This document shows, piece after piece, positions 24,977 to 34,534 of a stretch of 64,000 bases of DNA. Source of the DNA: an uncultured Pirellulaceae bacterium (lineage in GTDB: Bacteria; Planctomycetota; Planctomycetia; Pirellulales; Pirellulaceae); contig CALFWR010000052.1 of the NCBI GenBank assembly GCA_937928555.1, positions 1 to 64,000 on the forward strand. Direction: 5' to 3'. The notes below the pieces were generated by a model. The model was not told the origin of the DNA. It did no database searches and worked only from the letters and a program-made list of their open reading frames with translations. Within the stretch, counting starts at the first letter, position 1, and each line of letters starts with the position of its first letter. The position numbers and the translations under genes were made by a program.

Positions 24977-27337
24977 TTGGATGGGAATCAAATGAGAAAA
25001 ATTATCAGCGCTCTGAATTCGCAAAGTCAACTATTTGGCAGTTCCCGGCTCGGAAGAGCCGTTTGCATTTTTGCGGTGGTAACCGGTTTGGCGACGTCGC
25101 CGTGCGATTGTCCGGGTTCGCCGACCCCCCTTTTTGATGAACCGGTCATCGTAACCAGAGCCGACCAGAAACCCAGGACCATCGAGGCTCATTCTGTCGT
25201 TCTGATTGTTAAAGATGGTCAGGTGTATACCAGCGGCGAAGCGGAACCCTTCCGCGGCGATGACGACGATGAGCCAAGAAATCAGTTCAAGCCCATCGCA
25301 TCGCTCAGTAACATCAGGGAAGTCGCCCTCGACGCGAACTCCGGCCTCCGGGCCGCGGCGCTTGATCAGGAAGGCTTCGTTTGGGTTTGGGGCCCGGGCT
25401 GGCAGGAAATTCCCGCACTCGCCGGCGGCAAACCACACATCCCCTTTCGGCACCCAAAACTAAAAGACATCGCATCGATCGCGATCGGAGAAGACCACCT
25501 GGTGGCTCTGGAAAAATCCGGATCGGTCCTTACCGTAGCCGCGATCGATTTCGACTCCGCCAACCAATACGGAGTCATGGGCAACGGAAAATTTGGCATC
25601 ACCAACAAAGAACGCACCGTACATCGACTGCCCGGAATTAACGATGCCGTCGCAGTAGAAGCCGGCCAATACGTCACGCTGGTCCTCCGCTCTGATGGAA
25701 CCGTCTGGGGGTGCGGACACAAAGTGATGCTGGGCTACCCAACCTTTTACCTGGAAGAACCTCCCAAACCCGACGACGACGCCCCCCATAAAACATCAAT
25801 CGCCAGGCCCACCAAAATCGCTGGCCTCAAGAACATCAAATCGATATCGGTCGGGTACAACTTTGCCGTCGCCCTCGACAACAGCGGTCAGGTTTGGGGC
25901 TGGGGCATCAACGAGTATGGAGAACTGGGAAGCAGGGTCAATGAAGAACAAACCTTTGCACCCACGAAACTCAAAGGGCTGAACAACATTGCCGCAATCT
26001 CGGCAGGATACGATTTCCTTCTCGCCTTGACGAACTCCGGCGAAGTGATCGCACAGGGGTGCAACACCTACGGTGGATTGGGAGATGACCGGGACGAATG
26101 TCCAGGCAAGCAGCGCAAGATCGCCGGGCTCACTTCCATCGCGCAGATCTCTGCGGGAAATTACAACGCCTTCGCTCGCGACACCCACGGCCAACTCTTC
26201 GGATGGGGGCGCAACAACGGTGCGGTCGGTGGCTTTGCCGTCAACAAACCCCCTCTGCGTCTGGACGCCACCCGATTCAACGTAACCGACGTCCCGCAGC
26301 CCAGTGAAATCATTTCCAGTGGTGGCGTTAAAGTAGTCGTTTCCATGGACCACAACGACTACTACTTCAAAAGCGAAAAACTCCAGCTCACGATCGGCGA
26401 TTCCACGCTCAACTTTGACGTCGATGATTCAAACGAAGACGAGGAATACTTCATCGAGATTCCGGCAGGAACCACGAAGTACAGTATTCAGGGCACGGTG
26501 ATGATGGACGAGGGTCGGAAGCACGACGTCCAAGCCAGCGGTACGATTGTTGTCTCGGATGCTTCGTTCGAAAAACAATTTTACAAACTTGTAGCTCAGC
26601 AGGGCCTTGTGCCAACGATCCAGGCGATAGCAAAAACGTACCTTGCCAACGGAGTCCGGCCACCGTTTGAACTGCGAACTTACGAACCCTGGAGCGAGAT
26701 GGAACTGGAAGCCTTCGAGGGCAAGGCGAAAGTGAAACTTTCCCCGGCCTACAAGAAAGCAGCTTTGGAGACAGGGTTCTTCAGCCTCGGCTACAAAGAC
26801 TCGCCGCACCCATTGGTTTCCCTGCTACCTCCGGACACCGAAAGGAATCTTCACCGTTACACCACAACGGCACTGAATACCGACAGCGAGTCGCTTTCCG
26901 GCGGCGGCGAATTCGCCATTGTGTGCCACGAAATTCAAACCGAGCAACCAAATTTTCCTGCCGACTGGACTGACTGGAAGAAACACCTGCTCGTTGGGAC
27001 CGCAGGCGACCAGCTTTTCCTGCTGGTAGACACAAAAAAGAACAGTTCGCTAACGAGCACCTGGACGCGATTTCTCTACTATGACCCTGACGACTTTGAC
27101 GACCCAAAACGTTATTTCAAATGGGAAAGCCGCGGCGACGAAAAAGTCGACATCAACAAGAAGCTCTCCCGGGCCGCCTATCGGAAACTGATCAGAATTC
27201 TACAAGCCCACAGTGTCGCACCACTTGCTTCGAGCCCAACCAACCAGCCGGCGTACATCAACATTGTCGGGACCGGATCTGATGAACCCAAGGAAGGCGA
27301 GACCATCCATTATCTGTTGCATTCCGATGGCTGGTAG
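24977..27337 (+). CDS. secreted RCC1-repeat protein with uncharacterised C-terminal half
   Basis: The 786-residue product (781 if ATG 24992 is used) begins with an export signal near residues 20-45. At about 140-445 it has RCC1-type propeller repeats: AVEAGQYVTLVLRSDGTVWGCG, SISVGYNFAVALDNSGQVWGWG, AISAGYDFLLALTNSGEV and QISAGNYNAFARDTHGQLFGWG. The second half (from about 450) has a beta-sandwich-like stretch and then a domain with WKKHLLVGTAGDQLFLLVD that faintly recalls SMI1/KNR4-type folds; I cannot assign it. RCC1 propellers bind proteins. It stands alone between two intergenic repeats. Confidence 0.8.
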   Translation: MDGNQMRKIISALNSQSQLFGSSRLGRAVCIFAVVTGLATSPCDCPGSPTPLFDEPVIVTRADQKPRTIEAHSVVLIVKDGQVYTSGEAEPFRGDDDDEPRNQFKPIASLSNIREVALDANSGLRAAALDQEGFVWVWGPGWQEIPALAGGKPHIPFRHPKLKDIASIAIGEDHLVALEKSGSVLTVAAIDFDSANQYGVMGNGKFGITNKERTVHRLPGINDAVAVEAGQYVTLVLRSDGTVWGCGHKVMLGYPTFYLEEPPKPDDDAPHKTSIARPTKIAGLKNIKSISVGYNFAVALDNSGQVWGWGINEYGELGSRVNEEQTFAPTKLKGLNNIAAISAGYDFLLALTNSGEVIAQGCNTYGGLGDDRDECPGKQRKIAGLTSIAQISAGNYNAFARDTHGQLFGWGRNNGAVGGFAVNKPPLRLDATRFNVTDVPQPSEIISSGGVKVVVSMDHNDYYFKSEKLQLTIGDSTLNFDVDDSNEDEEYFIEIPAGTTKYSIQGTVMMDEGRKHDVQASGTIVVSDASFEKQFYKLVAQQGLVPTIQAIAKTYLANGVRPPFELRTYEPWSEMELEAFEGKAKVKLSPAYKKAALETGFFSLGYKDSPHPLVSLLPPDTERNLHRYTTTALNTDSESLSGGGEFAIVCHEIQTEQPNFPADWTDWKKHLLVGTAGDQLFLLVDTKKNSSLTSTWTRFLYYDPDDFDDPKRYFKWESRGDEKVDINKKLSRAAYRKLIRILQAHSVAPLASSPTNQPAYINIVGTGSDEPKEGETIHYLLHSDGW

Positions 27338-27385
27338 GCCCATTGTGGATGGACAATTTCGTCTCGCAGATCAGCCGTTTTTAAG

Positions 27386-27575
27386 CCCGGATTATTCACA
27401 AGGCGTGGGCGTGATTTTCAGTTCAGCCAGTGAACTCGGTGTCAGTCCGAAAAAGTCCTATTTTGGAACTCATCAGCGAGGTGAACCGAATTCCCGGGCG
27501 ATCCAGCTTTGGGGTGGTGCGCCAAGAAAGATTTAACCGCGTCGGCGCCCGAGCGCCCGTCGTGAATAATTCCGG
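27386..27575. mobile_element. MITE copy 5, variant with unrelated core (190 bp)
   Basis: Ends CCCGGATTATTCACAAGG and CGTGAATAATTCCGG match the family. The target duplication TTAAG is at 27381-27385 and 27576-27580. The central 140 bases do not resemble the other copies. Confidence 0.8.
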
Positions 27576-27590
27576 TTAAGTGGTGACCAA

Positions 27591-29123
27591 CTACAGCACA
27601 CAAAAGCTCGTGTCTTCAGTAAGCATCCTACACGGATTGCGCCACGTCAGCTCTTCCGGTTCAATCATCGCGTCGGCGACCTCCGGACCCCACGTGCCCG
27701 CCGGGTAACCATAAACCGGAATCGAATCGTCATTCTGCCACGCGTTAAGGATCGGTTCCACAAACTGCCACGAATACTCAACGCTTTCACCATGCGCATA
27801 AAGCGTTGGGTCACCCTTGATGCAGTCCAACAGCAATCGCTCATAAGCCTCCGGCACGTCTTCCTGTGCCAGATCCGAATAATGAAAGTCCATCCCCACG
27901 TTTTTCACATTAAATCCTTCGCCGGGAACCTTCATACCAAACCCAAGCAACAAACCTTCATCGGGTTGAATCCGCATCACAAGCTGATTGTTGGCCAACG
28001 AGTAGTCACACTCGCGACGGAAAATCTTGTGCGGCGGCTTGTTGAACGTAATCGCGACTTCGGTGACCTTGGTCGGCAAACGCTTTCCGGTGCGAACGTA
28101 AAACGGAACTCCTGACCAGCGCCAGTTGTCGATATGAAATTTCACCGCCGCAAACGTTTCCGTTTTTGAATCGCCCGGCACGCCCTCTTCGTCGCGGTAG
28201 CCTTTCACCATCTCGCCACGCATGTTCGACGCCATGTACTGGCCGCGGATGCAGCTCTTGGCGACTTCTGATTCTTCGATCGGCCGCAACGACTGAAACA
28301 GCTTGATCTTCTCCGCGCGAATCGCATCCGCTGACGGCGATATCGGAGGCTCCATCGCGACGTGAGCCACGATCTGCATCAGGTGATTTTGCAGCATGTC
28401 CCGCAAGGCCCCCGACTGGTCGTAGTAGCCGCCACGATTACCCACACCAATCGGCTCCGCGTTGGTAATCTGCACATGATGAATGTAGTTCCGATTCCAT
28501 AACGGCTCGAAAACCGAATTGGCAAATCGCGTCACCAGCAGATTCTGAACGGTTTCCTTGCCCAGATAATGATCGATCCGGTAAATCTCGTTCTCAGGGA
28601 AAAACTCGGTCAACGAACGGTTCAGCGAACGGGCCGACTCCCGGTCGTAGCCAAACGGCTTTTCGATCACCAGACGGCGAATGCAGCCTTGGGCTCTGTT
28701 CAAGCCGTGCGCCGTGAGGAACTTTGGAATCTTGTCGTAGAGAACCGGCGGCGTGGACAGATAAAAAATGAAGTTCCCAGCGGTCGCAAAATCGGCATCC
28801 AGCTTTTCCAGACGCTCGCGAACTTTGGCGTAGTCATCCGCTTCGTTGGTATCGATCGGCTGGTAAAACAGAAGCTGTGCAAACGCCTCCACCGTTTCTT
28901 TGGGCTCGTCCGAAACGTCGAATAGGTCATTCGCCAGCAGGCCTTTTTGTCGAAAGTCATCATCCGACAGCTTGCTCCGACTCACGCCCAGAACGGCGAA
29001 TTTTTCGGGCAGCAGCTTGTGCTTGAAAAGATCGTAAATGGCCGGGATCAATTTGCGGCGTGTCAGATCTCCTGACGCCCCAAAGATAACAAAAATCACA
29101 GGCTGAATTCCTTCGCGACTCAT
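27591..29123 (-). CDS. zwf: glucose-6-phosphate 1-dehydrogenase
   Basis: It oxidises glucose-6-phosphate with NAD(P), the first step of the oxidative pentose phosphate path. The 510-residue product has the nucleotide-binding IFGASGDLTRRKLIP and the active-site RIDHYLGKETVQNLL with its catalytic His. ATG 29123 (MSREGIQPV) is preceded by a GGAG site; the frame opens earlier, to 29192, without support. It lies downstream of a DinB-like gene and gnd on the same strand, so two of the three oxidative-branch enzymes are clustered. The lactonase is not here. Confidence 0.97.
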   Translation of the reverse strand: MSREGIQPVIFVIFGASGDLTRRKLIPAIYDLFKHKLLPEKFAVLGVSRSKLSDDDFRQKGLLANDLFDVSDEPKETVEAFAQLLFYQPIDTNEADDYAKVRERLEKLDADFATAGNFIFYLSTPPVLYDKIPKFLTAHGLNRAQGCIRRLVIEKPFGYDRESARSLNRSLTEFFPENEIYRIDHYLGKETVQNLLVTRFANSVFEPLWNRNYIHHVQITNAEPIGVGNRGGYYDQSGALRDMLQNHLMQIVAHVAMEPPISPSADAIRAEKIKLFQSLRPIEESEVAKSCIRGQYMASNMRGEMVKGYRDEEGVPGDSKTETFAAVKFHIDNWRWSGVPFYVRTGKRLPTKVTEVAITFNKPPHKIFRRECDYSLANNQLVMRIQPDEGLLLGFGMKVPGEGFNVKNVGMDFHYSDLAQEDVPEAYERLLLDCIKGDPTLYAHGESVEYSWQFVEPILNAWQNDDSIPVYGYPAGTWGPEVADAMIEPEELTWRNPCRMLTEDTSFCVL

Positions 29124-29222
29124 CGTGTCTCCGTTCTTGTTGCTTGCCAATGTCGCAAGATAGCCAAAAAATGGCCGATCCGGCTTTCTCATGAAAACCG
29201 GACACCATATTTCGCGTCAACC

Positions 29223-29717
29223 TCAAATCGCGACTTCGCGACCAAGTTCCCGCCTGACGATAACCCACTGACCGGCATGCATCAGCCAGTGGCTACCGAG
29301 CATGTTGAAAACGGCTCCAACTGTTGGAGCAAAAGCCCGCATCGCCTCGGGGGCTTCCGCGTCAAGCTTCTCCTCCGGGAACCCGTCGATGGCACTCAGG
29401 ATCGCAGCACGATTGCTTTTCGCCAACGCTAACAGCTCGTTGAACGGAACAAAGGCCGCCGCATCGTCATTTCCAGCGGTGCCCTTTTCGTACTTTTCCC
29501 TGAAACCTTCAGGCAACTCAGGCAAACCACCAGGAACAATTCCGGTGAACATCCCGTGATCCGCTGCAATCAAGTGACCGACTTGCCAGTTGATGTGGTT
29601 GCATCCCGGGTGCGGACGCTTCATGGCTTCTTCGTTACTGAGGTCGCCCATGTAAGTTCCGCAGACCATGTCTGCCATTTGAATGCTGTTCTTGATCGCG
29701 TCTTTGGCGTTCATCAT
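29223..29717 (-). CDS. DinB-like four-helix protein
   Basis: About 164 residues with the DinB/YfiT layout: a long first helix, then CNHINWQVGHLIAADHGMF with a His in the metal position, and NMLGSHWLMHAGQWVIVRREL with two further His, giving a three-His metal site. DinB-like enzymes are metal-dependent thiol transferases or similar. AGGGAA lies before the paired ATGs at 29717/29714, so the longer frame to 29744 is not used. It sits between gnd (33 bp upstream) and zwf (100 bp downstream). This position may hint at a thiol-related detoxification role tied to NADPH supply, which is inference. Confidence 0.85.
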   Translation of the reverse strand: MMNAKDAIKNSIQMADMVCGTYMGDLSNEEAMKRPHPGCNHINWQVGHLIAADHGMFTGIVPGGLPELPEGFREKYEKGTAGNDDAAAFVPFNELLALAKSNRAAILSAIDGFPEEKLDAEAPEAMRAFAPTVGAVFNMLGSHWLMHAGQWVIVRRELGREVAI

Positions 29718-29749
29718 TTTGTTCCCTGAAAAGAAATCATGCACAACAA

Positions 29750-31201
29750 CTAAACGTTGTACGAAGTCGAAGACGTTGTGCCGCCCCGGCCGGTCCAGTT
29801 GGTATGAAAGAACTCGCCACGTGGCTTGTCCAATCGCTCGTACGTGTGCGCCCCGAAATAATCCCGCTGTGCCTGAAGCAGGTTCGCGGGCAATCGCTCG
29901 GTTCGGTAACCATCAAAGTAATTCAATGCCGAACTGATCGCCGGTAGCGGAATTCCCAGTTTGACGCCCGTCGCGACGACGTTTCGCCACGACGCTTGTG
30001 CATTTTCGACGGCTTTCTCGAAAAACGGATCCAGCAGCAGGTTCGTCAGCCCGGAGTTTTTCTCGAACGCGTCGCGAATGTTGTTCAGGAACACGCTGCG
30101 AATGATACAACCACCACGCCACATCAAAGCGATCCCGCCAAAGTTCAATTCCCAGTCACGCTCATCCGAGACCGCACGCATCAACTGGTAACCCTGTGCG
30201 TAGGAAACGATTTTCGACGCGTAAAGCGCCTGTTCGAGGTCATCAATGAAAGCCGCCTTGTCGCCATCGAATTTGGCATCGGGGCCATTGAGAACTTTCG
30301 CGGCTTGAACCCGTTCGTCTTTCAGTGCCGACAGGCAGCGAGCAAAAACGGCTTCACCGATCAAAGTCAACGGCTGCCCGATATCCAGCGCCGAAATGGC
30401 AGTCCACTTGCCGGTCCCTTTTTGACCCGCACGATCCAGAATCACGTCAACCGTTTCGTTTCCGTCGTCGTCTTTGTAGCCAAGGATATCCCTGGTGATT
30501 TCGACAAGGTAACTATCGAGCACCCCGTCGTTCCACTTCGCGAACACCTGGTGCATCTCGTCATTCGACATGCCCAAGCCATCCTTCATCATCTGGTACG
30601 TCTCGCAGATCATCTGCATGTCGCCGTACTCGATGCCGTTGTGAACCATTTTCACAAAGTGCCCTGCCCCGCCGCGACCGACCCAGTCACAGCATGGCTC
30701 GCCCTTGTCCGTTTTGGCAGCGATCGCCTGAAAGATAGGCTTCACATGCTCCCATGCTTTCGGGTTTCCGCCCGGCATGATGCTGGGCCCTTTGAGAGCA
30801 CCCTCTTCACCGCCAGAGACGCCGGTGCCGATATACAGAATGCCCTTCTCTTCCAGGTCCGCAGTGCGGCGAACGCTGTCCGGGAATTCGCTGTTGCCGC
30901 CATCGATGATGATGTCGCCTTGTTCTAGCAACGGCAGCAAGCTTTCGATCACCATGTCAACCGGCTTGCCGGCTTTGACCATGATCATCACCCGTCGCGG
31001 GCGTTTCAGGTTCTTGCAAAGCTCTTCTACAGAATGTGTTCCAACGATGGACTTGCCGGCTGCGCGTCCGGCGACAAAGTCATCAACTTTCGAGGTGGTC
31101 CGGTTATAGACCGCCACAGTAAAGTCATGACTGGCCATATTCAGGACCAGATTTTCACCCATCACAGCAAGGCCAATCAGGCCGATATCAGCGTCTGCCA
31201 A
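29750..31201 (-). CDS. gnd: 6-phosphogluconate dehydrogenase, decarboxylating
   Basis: It converts 6-phosphogluconate to ribulose-5-phosphate, making NADPH. The 483-residue product has IGLIGLAVMGENLVLNM (nucleotide fold), YNRTTSKVDDF, the catalytic-lysine block GGAGHFVKMVHNGIEYGDMQ and the C-terminal RDYFGAHTYERLD with GRGG near the end. TTG 31201 is chosen because GGAG lies seven bases upstream and the product then has the family's length; an ATG at 31234 would add an unlikely start. First gene of gnd-dinB-zwf. Confidence 0.96.
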   Translation of the reverse strand: MADADIGLIGLAVMGENLVLNMASHDFTVAVYNRTTSKVDDFVAGRAAGKSIVGTHSVEELCKNLKRPRRVMIMVKAGKPVDMVIESLLPLLEQGDIIIDGGNSEFPDSVRRTADLEEKGILYIGTGVSGGEEGALKGPSIMPGGNPKAWEHVKPIFQAIAAKTDKGEPCCDWVGRGGAGHFVKMVHNGIEYGDMQMICETYQMMKDGLGMSNDEMHQVFAKWNDGVLDSYLVEITRDILGYKDDDGNETVDVILDRAGQKGTGKWTAISALDIGQPLTLIGEAVFARCLSALKDERVQAAKVLNGPDAKFDGDKAAFIDDLEQALYASKIVSYAQGYQLMRAVSDERDWELNFGGIALMWRGGCIIRSVFLNNIRDAFEKNSGLTNLLLDPFFEKAVENAQASWRNVVATGVKLGIPLPAISSALNYFDGYRTERLPANLLQAQRDYFGAHTYERLDKPRGEFFHTNWTGRGGTTSSTSYNV

Positions 31202-31358
31202 CTTTCTTCTCCACGTGGTTTGATGAAGCAGCAAAGTCTAACGCAAGCGGCCATTCCCCGTAAGGATGACTTTGCCAAGTGCTCCAATTCAACAGAATCC
31301 GAACCTACGGGCGGCAGTGGCCGCACAAACAATATCCGATCAAGCCAGCCGGCCTAAT

Positions 31359-31545
31359 ACCGGATTATTCACGAGGCGTGGGCGTCAGAATCAGTTGAGA
31401 CAGTGATCCGCGACTCAGACACGACGAAACGATCGCTGTGGTTTTCATCTACCTGATGATTTACATTTCTTGTTGAATTTAAGCTCTTCCCTTGCCCCTG
31501 CTGGTCAGACGTAGAATTAACGCCCGTCGTCGTGAATAATCCGGC
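31359..31545 (+). mobile_element. MITE copy 6 (187 bp)
   Basis: Inner ends CCGGATTATTCACGAGG and GTGAATAATCCGG, with target duplication CTAAT at 31354-31358 and 31546-31550. The stop codon of the next minus-strand gene (31546-31548) lies in the right-hand duplication. The copy stands upstream of gnd. Confidence 0.9.
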
Positions 31546-32196
31546 CTAATACCGCCGCAACTGGTCCCAAGCGATTTCCACGCCATTGGTGTCAACCATC
31601 ATCCACGCCGCAGCGCTAATCGCCAACGCACCGGCGGCGACCAGCAGCGGAAAGCAAATCAGGCTGGTAGTTGATTTCTGATCCTGTAACTCTTCCTTGA
31701 GCGCCGCCTCTAATTCGCGCCAACCGTCGAAGCTTTGCCGATTTCCCCCGGACGTCAACTGCACGACCTTCAACCAGCCTAGATTCTCCAGATGCAAATG
31801 GATTTGCTTGCCAGGGATCAGCAAACTGTCCCCGGCCCAGCGGCTTCCCGAATCAAGCTTCCTTGCCACGCCAGTCAAAATCGGACGCAGCGTTTCGCCG
31901 CTCATGTTGTAAACCACCAGTCGCGGACGCATCATCAAAACCAGCAGCGAAACCAACAGACCGTAAAACACGATCAACATCAGCCACACCCAGCCACCGA
32001 AATGGCTTGCCGCCGATTCGGGAAAGAACAACATCATCGGCCCAGAAACAACAAACCCGACCAACCCGATTCCCAGCGACGCCATATCCCGGGCACCGGT
32101 TGTGAGAAAGGGGCGACCGCTCAAATTCAGCCAGCCGATGTACGAAAGGTAAACCGCCAGCGGCGTAACCGCGATGCAATAGTGAAGAGGATCCAT
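31546..32196 (-). CDS. membrane protein of unknown function
   Basis: 216 residues from ATG 32196 (MDPLHYCIAV). Three hydrophobic segments lie in the first 105 residues. A soluble segment of about 80 residues follows, with SLLIPGKQIHLHLENLGWLKVVQL, and a last membrane helix comes near the end. I recognise no function. The frame extends to 32262 but the added part looks non-coding. MITE copies 6 and 7 lie on both sides in the same orientation, but their target duplications differ, so the gene was not moved as a composite unit. Confidence 0.7.
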   Translation of the reverse strand: MDPLHYCIAVTPLAVYLSYIGWLNLSGRPFLTTGARDMASLGIGLVGFVVSGPMMLFFPESAASHFGGWVWLMLIVFYGLLVSLLVLMMRPRLVVYNMSGETLRPILTGVARKLDSGSRWAGDSLLIPGKQIHLHLENLGWLKVVQLTSGGNRQSFDGWRELEAALKEELQDQKSTTSLICFPLLVAAGALAISAAAWMMVDTNGVEIAWDQLRRY

Positions 32197-32283
32197 GCTC
32201 CCAATTTTAACTGCCGGACCGACCTCACATAAGCCCGCAACAGGCACCCGTGTCGACGGCAATCGACGCCGCTGGCTTTCAAT

Positions 32284-32470
32284 CCCGAATTATTCACGAC
32301 GCGTGGGCGTCAGAATCAGTTTCGACAGTGATCCGCGACTCTGATGCGATCAAACGATCGCTGTGGTTTTCATCTACCAGACGATTTGCATTTCTTGTTG
32401 AAATTCTGCTTTTCCCTTGCTCCCGTTGGCCAGGCGTAAAATCAACGCCCGTCGTCGTGAATAATCCGGG
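32284..32470 (+). mobile_element. MITE copy 7 (187 bp)
   Basis: Ends CCCGAATTATTCACGACG and GTGAATAATCCGGG, with target duplication TCAAT at 32279-32283 and 32471-32475. Confidence 0.9.
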
Positions 32471-32484
32471 TCAATAATTCCGCT

Positions 32485-34380
32485 TTACAACCGATTTAAA
32501 AACCACACCCAGCGAAACGTCGTTTCCATCTCCTGTCCCATCGCCGCCGGATTCAGTGCAAACGGAAAGCCAGCTTTTTCGAATTCCTCCCTAGCCAGTT
32601 CGCCGGCAGCATCCAAACCCGCCTTTGAAAATACCAGCACCTGCATCGGCTGCGATGGCAAGTTCTCAAACGAGGGCAACCGGGCACCAAGCTGTCCATC
32701 GATCAACCCGACACCAGAAAATTTGCTCCGCTGCGAGAACCCGGTCAGCAACGCCATCTCGCCTCCGGTCCCCTTGCCCGCAATCGCGATTCGGCTCCGA
32801 TCCAAACTCAAACTCGCGCTGCCGGAAAGTTTCTCAATCGACGCCACAATCGATTCGATGTCGTCCGGCATCCAACTTTCGGAATCCAAAGACTGAGGCA
32901 CCAGGACAACCACATTCCACTTCAGGCAAAGCGGCTTGAGCTTTGCCACAAGGTCCTCCTGAAGAACCGGCCCGGGAGTCGGCAGCCAAACCATGAGCGG
33001 CATTTCTTCTTTCGACTCCCCGTCCTGCTGCGGCACGATCGCGAAACATACGTTGGCACTGCCAGCCATTTCCAGGCCAACGACTTCTGCTTTCTCGCTG
33101 CCGATCGGGCCTGGCAAATCTGCAGGCGGCGATGCGGCAAAGTTTCGTGGCTGAACTTCCAGCTTCAACGTCTCGCCATCGCGTTCAACGACAATCTCCA
33201 ATGTCGTTCCGGCAATCGTTTTCGACGTCGCGGACTGAAGCGATTTGAAGTCCGTCACTTCTGACGGGCCCACTGACTCGATCACGTCCCCGGGCTGGAC
33301 CTTTTCCGCACAAGGCGAATCTGGAACGACCGCAGCCACCGTAACACCCCTGACCTGAAACCCAAACTCCGGTCGCAGATAAGGATCGATCTCACCGGCC
33401 AATTCGACATCGAACTCCCTGTTCTGCGAGTCACGTTCGACGGTGACTTTTACGATTTCATTTTCGTACCTGGGACCAATCGCGTGCTTGAATTGCCCGA
33501 TCCGCGACACTACTTCGCTATCGATAGCGACAATCGTATCGCCTTCAACAATTCCCGCCTTCCCCGCCGGGCTGGTCGGCAAACAAAAAGCAACCGTCGC
33601 CGGATCGTCGTTCGGGTCGCTGCCTTCAAATTTGACGCCCAACAATCCCGATCGCAAACGTTCGCCAGCGGCCAGCCTTGCAAATGCCGCCGACTTTGGA
33701 TCGACAACTGCCGCAAAACCGATTCCCGAATCGTACCACTGGGCTCCCGCTGAAACGTCCGTCGAACCTGGCGACGCCGGCACCAGGATGCCCATCGCTT
33801 TTCCATCAATTCCCACCAACGGTCCGCCGTAGTTCTGACGCGAGACTTTACAGTCCGTTTGAACAGCCCGATTCCAAATCCGCCCCGTCGCGCTAACTAC
33901 ACCAACTGAAACGTTTGCCCATTGGCGATCAAAGTACTTTCCCACAGCAATGCATCGCGATCCCTGCTCCGGTTGTCCGTTTCCAAAAACGGCTGCAACC
34001 AAAGGTTCGTCGCAATCGATCTTCAGCAAAGTCAGATGGCGGCTTTCGTCTTTGGCAACAATTCCCGCAAGGTATCGCTTGTCCTGTTCTTTGCCCGAGA
34101 GCCGCACAAAGATGCTCGCCGGGTCATGCTTGAGACAAAAAGAAGCCGTCAGGATCAAGCCCGACTCTTCGACGACCGTTCCTGAAAACGGGCCCAACAC
34201 GGGCAATTGACCGGCTTCGGCAACGCCGCCGATCGTTTCGATTTGGACGACAGACCGCTGCGCATACTCAATCGCGGCATCGATCGCCTGCGAGTATTCC
34301 GCTGACTGTCCGCAGCACAAAACCGCAGCCACCAACCAGGCTTGAATTATCGAAATCAAAACAAAAGCAAATCGAATCAT
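32485..34380 (-). CDS. degenerate HtrA-like protein: trypsin fold, two PDZ domains, hydrolase-like tail
   Basis: The 631-residue protein has a signal peptide at residues 1-25. The trypsin-like domain at about 30-235 has lost its catalytic residues: the His motif reads ILTASFCLKHD and the Ser motif SRQNYGGPLVG has Tyr where Ser belongs. Two PDZ domains follow (about 245-335 and 345-420). The last 200 residues look like an alpha/beta hydrolase (MPLMVWLPTPGPVL, IAIAGKGTGGEMALLTG) whose nucleophile elbow has Gly or Thr instead of Ser. Probably a periplasmic scaffold rather than a protease. It follows another HtrA-like gene on the same strand by 154 bp. Confidence 0.8.
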   Translation of the reverse strand: MIRFAFVLISIIQAWLVAAVLCCGQSAEYSQAIDAAIEYAQRSVVQIETIGGVAEAGQLPVLGPFSGTVVEESGLILTASFCLKHDPASIFVRLSGKEQDKRYLAGIVAKDESRHLTLLKIDCDEPLVAAVFGNGQPEQGSRCIAVGKYFDRQWANVSVGVVSATGRIWNRAVQTDCKVSRQNYGGPLVGIDGKAMGILVPASPGSTDVSAGAQWYDSGIGFAAVVDPKSAAFARLAAGERLRSGLLGVKFEGSDPNDDPATVAFCLPTSPAGKAGIVEGDTIVAIDSEVVSRIGQFKHAIGPRYENEIVKVTVERDSQNREFDVELAGEIDPYLRPEFGFQVRGVTVAAVVPDSPCAEKVQPGDVIESVGPSEVTDFKSLQSATSKTIAGTTLEIVVERDGETLKLEVQPRNFAASPPADLPGPIGSEKAEVVGLEMAGSANVCFAIVPQQDGESKEEMPLMVWLPTPGPVLQEDLVAKLKPLCLKWNVVVLVPQSLDSESWMPDDIESIVASIEKLSGSASLSLDRSRIAIAGKGTGGEMALLTGFSQRSKFSGVGLIDGQLGARLPSFENLPSQPMQVLVFSKAGLDAAGELAREEFEKAGFPFALNPAAMGQEMETTFRWVWFLNRL

Positions 34381-34534
34381 GCCGACGAACGCAATAAGAA
34401 AGGAACCGGCAAATTATCGGCTCCCACGTCGTGCTGTCCAGCATCCGTCGCCCAAATTACTCCGCCACGTTGGTAGTCCTGGCTTTAGCCGGTTTCGCAA
34501 AGCCCCTGCCCAAAAACCCGATGCCTCGCCGCCG

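Noticed and set aside
31354-32475. Composite transposon formed by MITE copies 6 and 7 with the gene between them
   Set aside because: Each copy has its own different 5-bp duplication (CTAAT, TCAAT), so they inserted separately; a composite unit would share one outer duplication.
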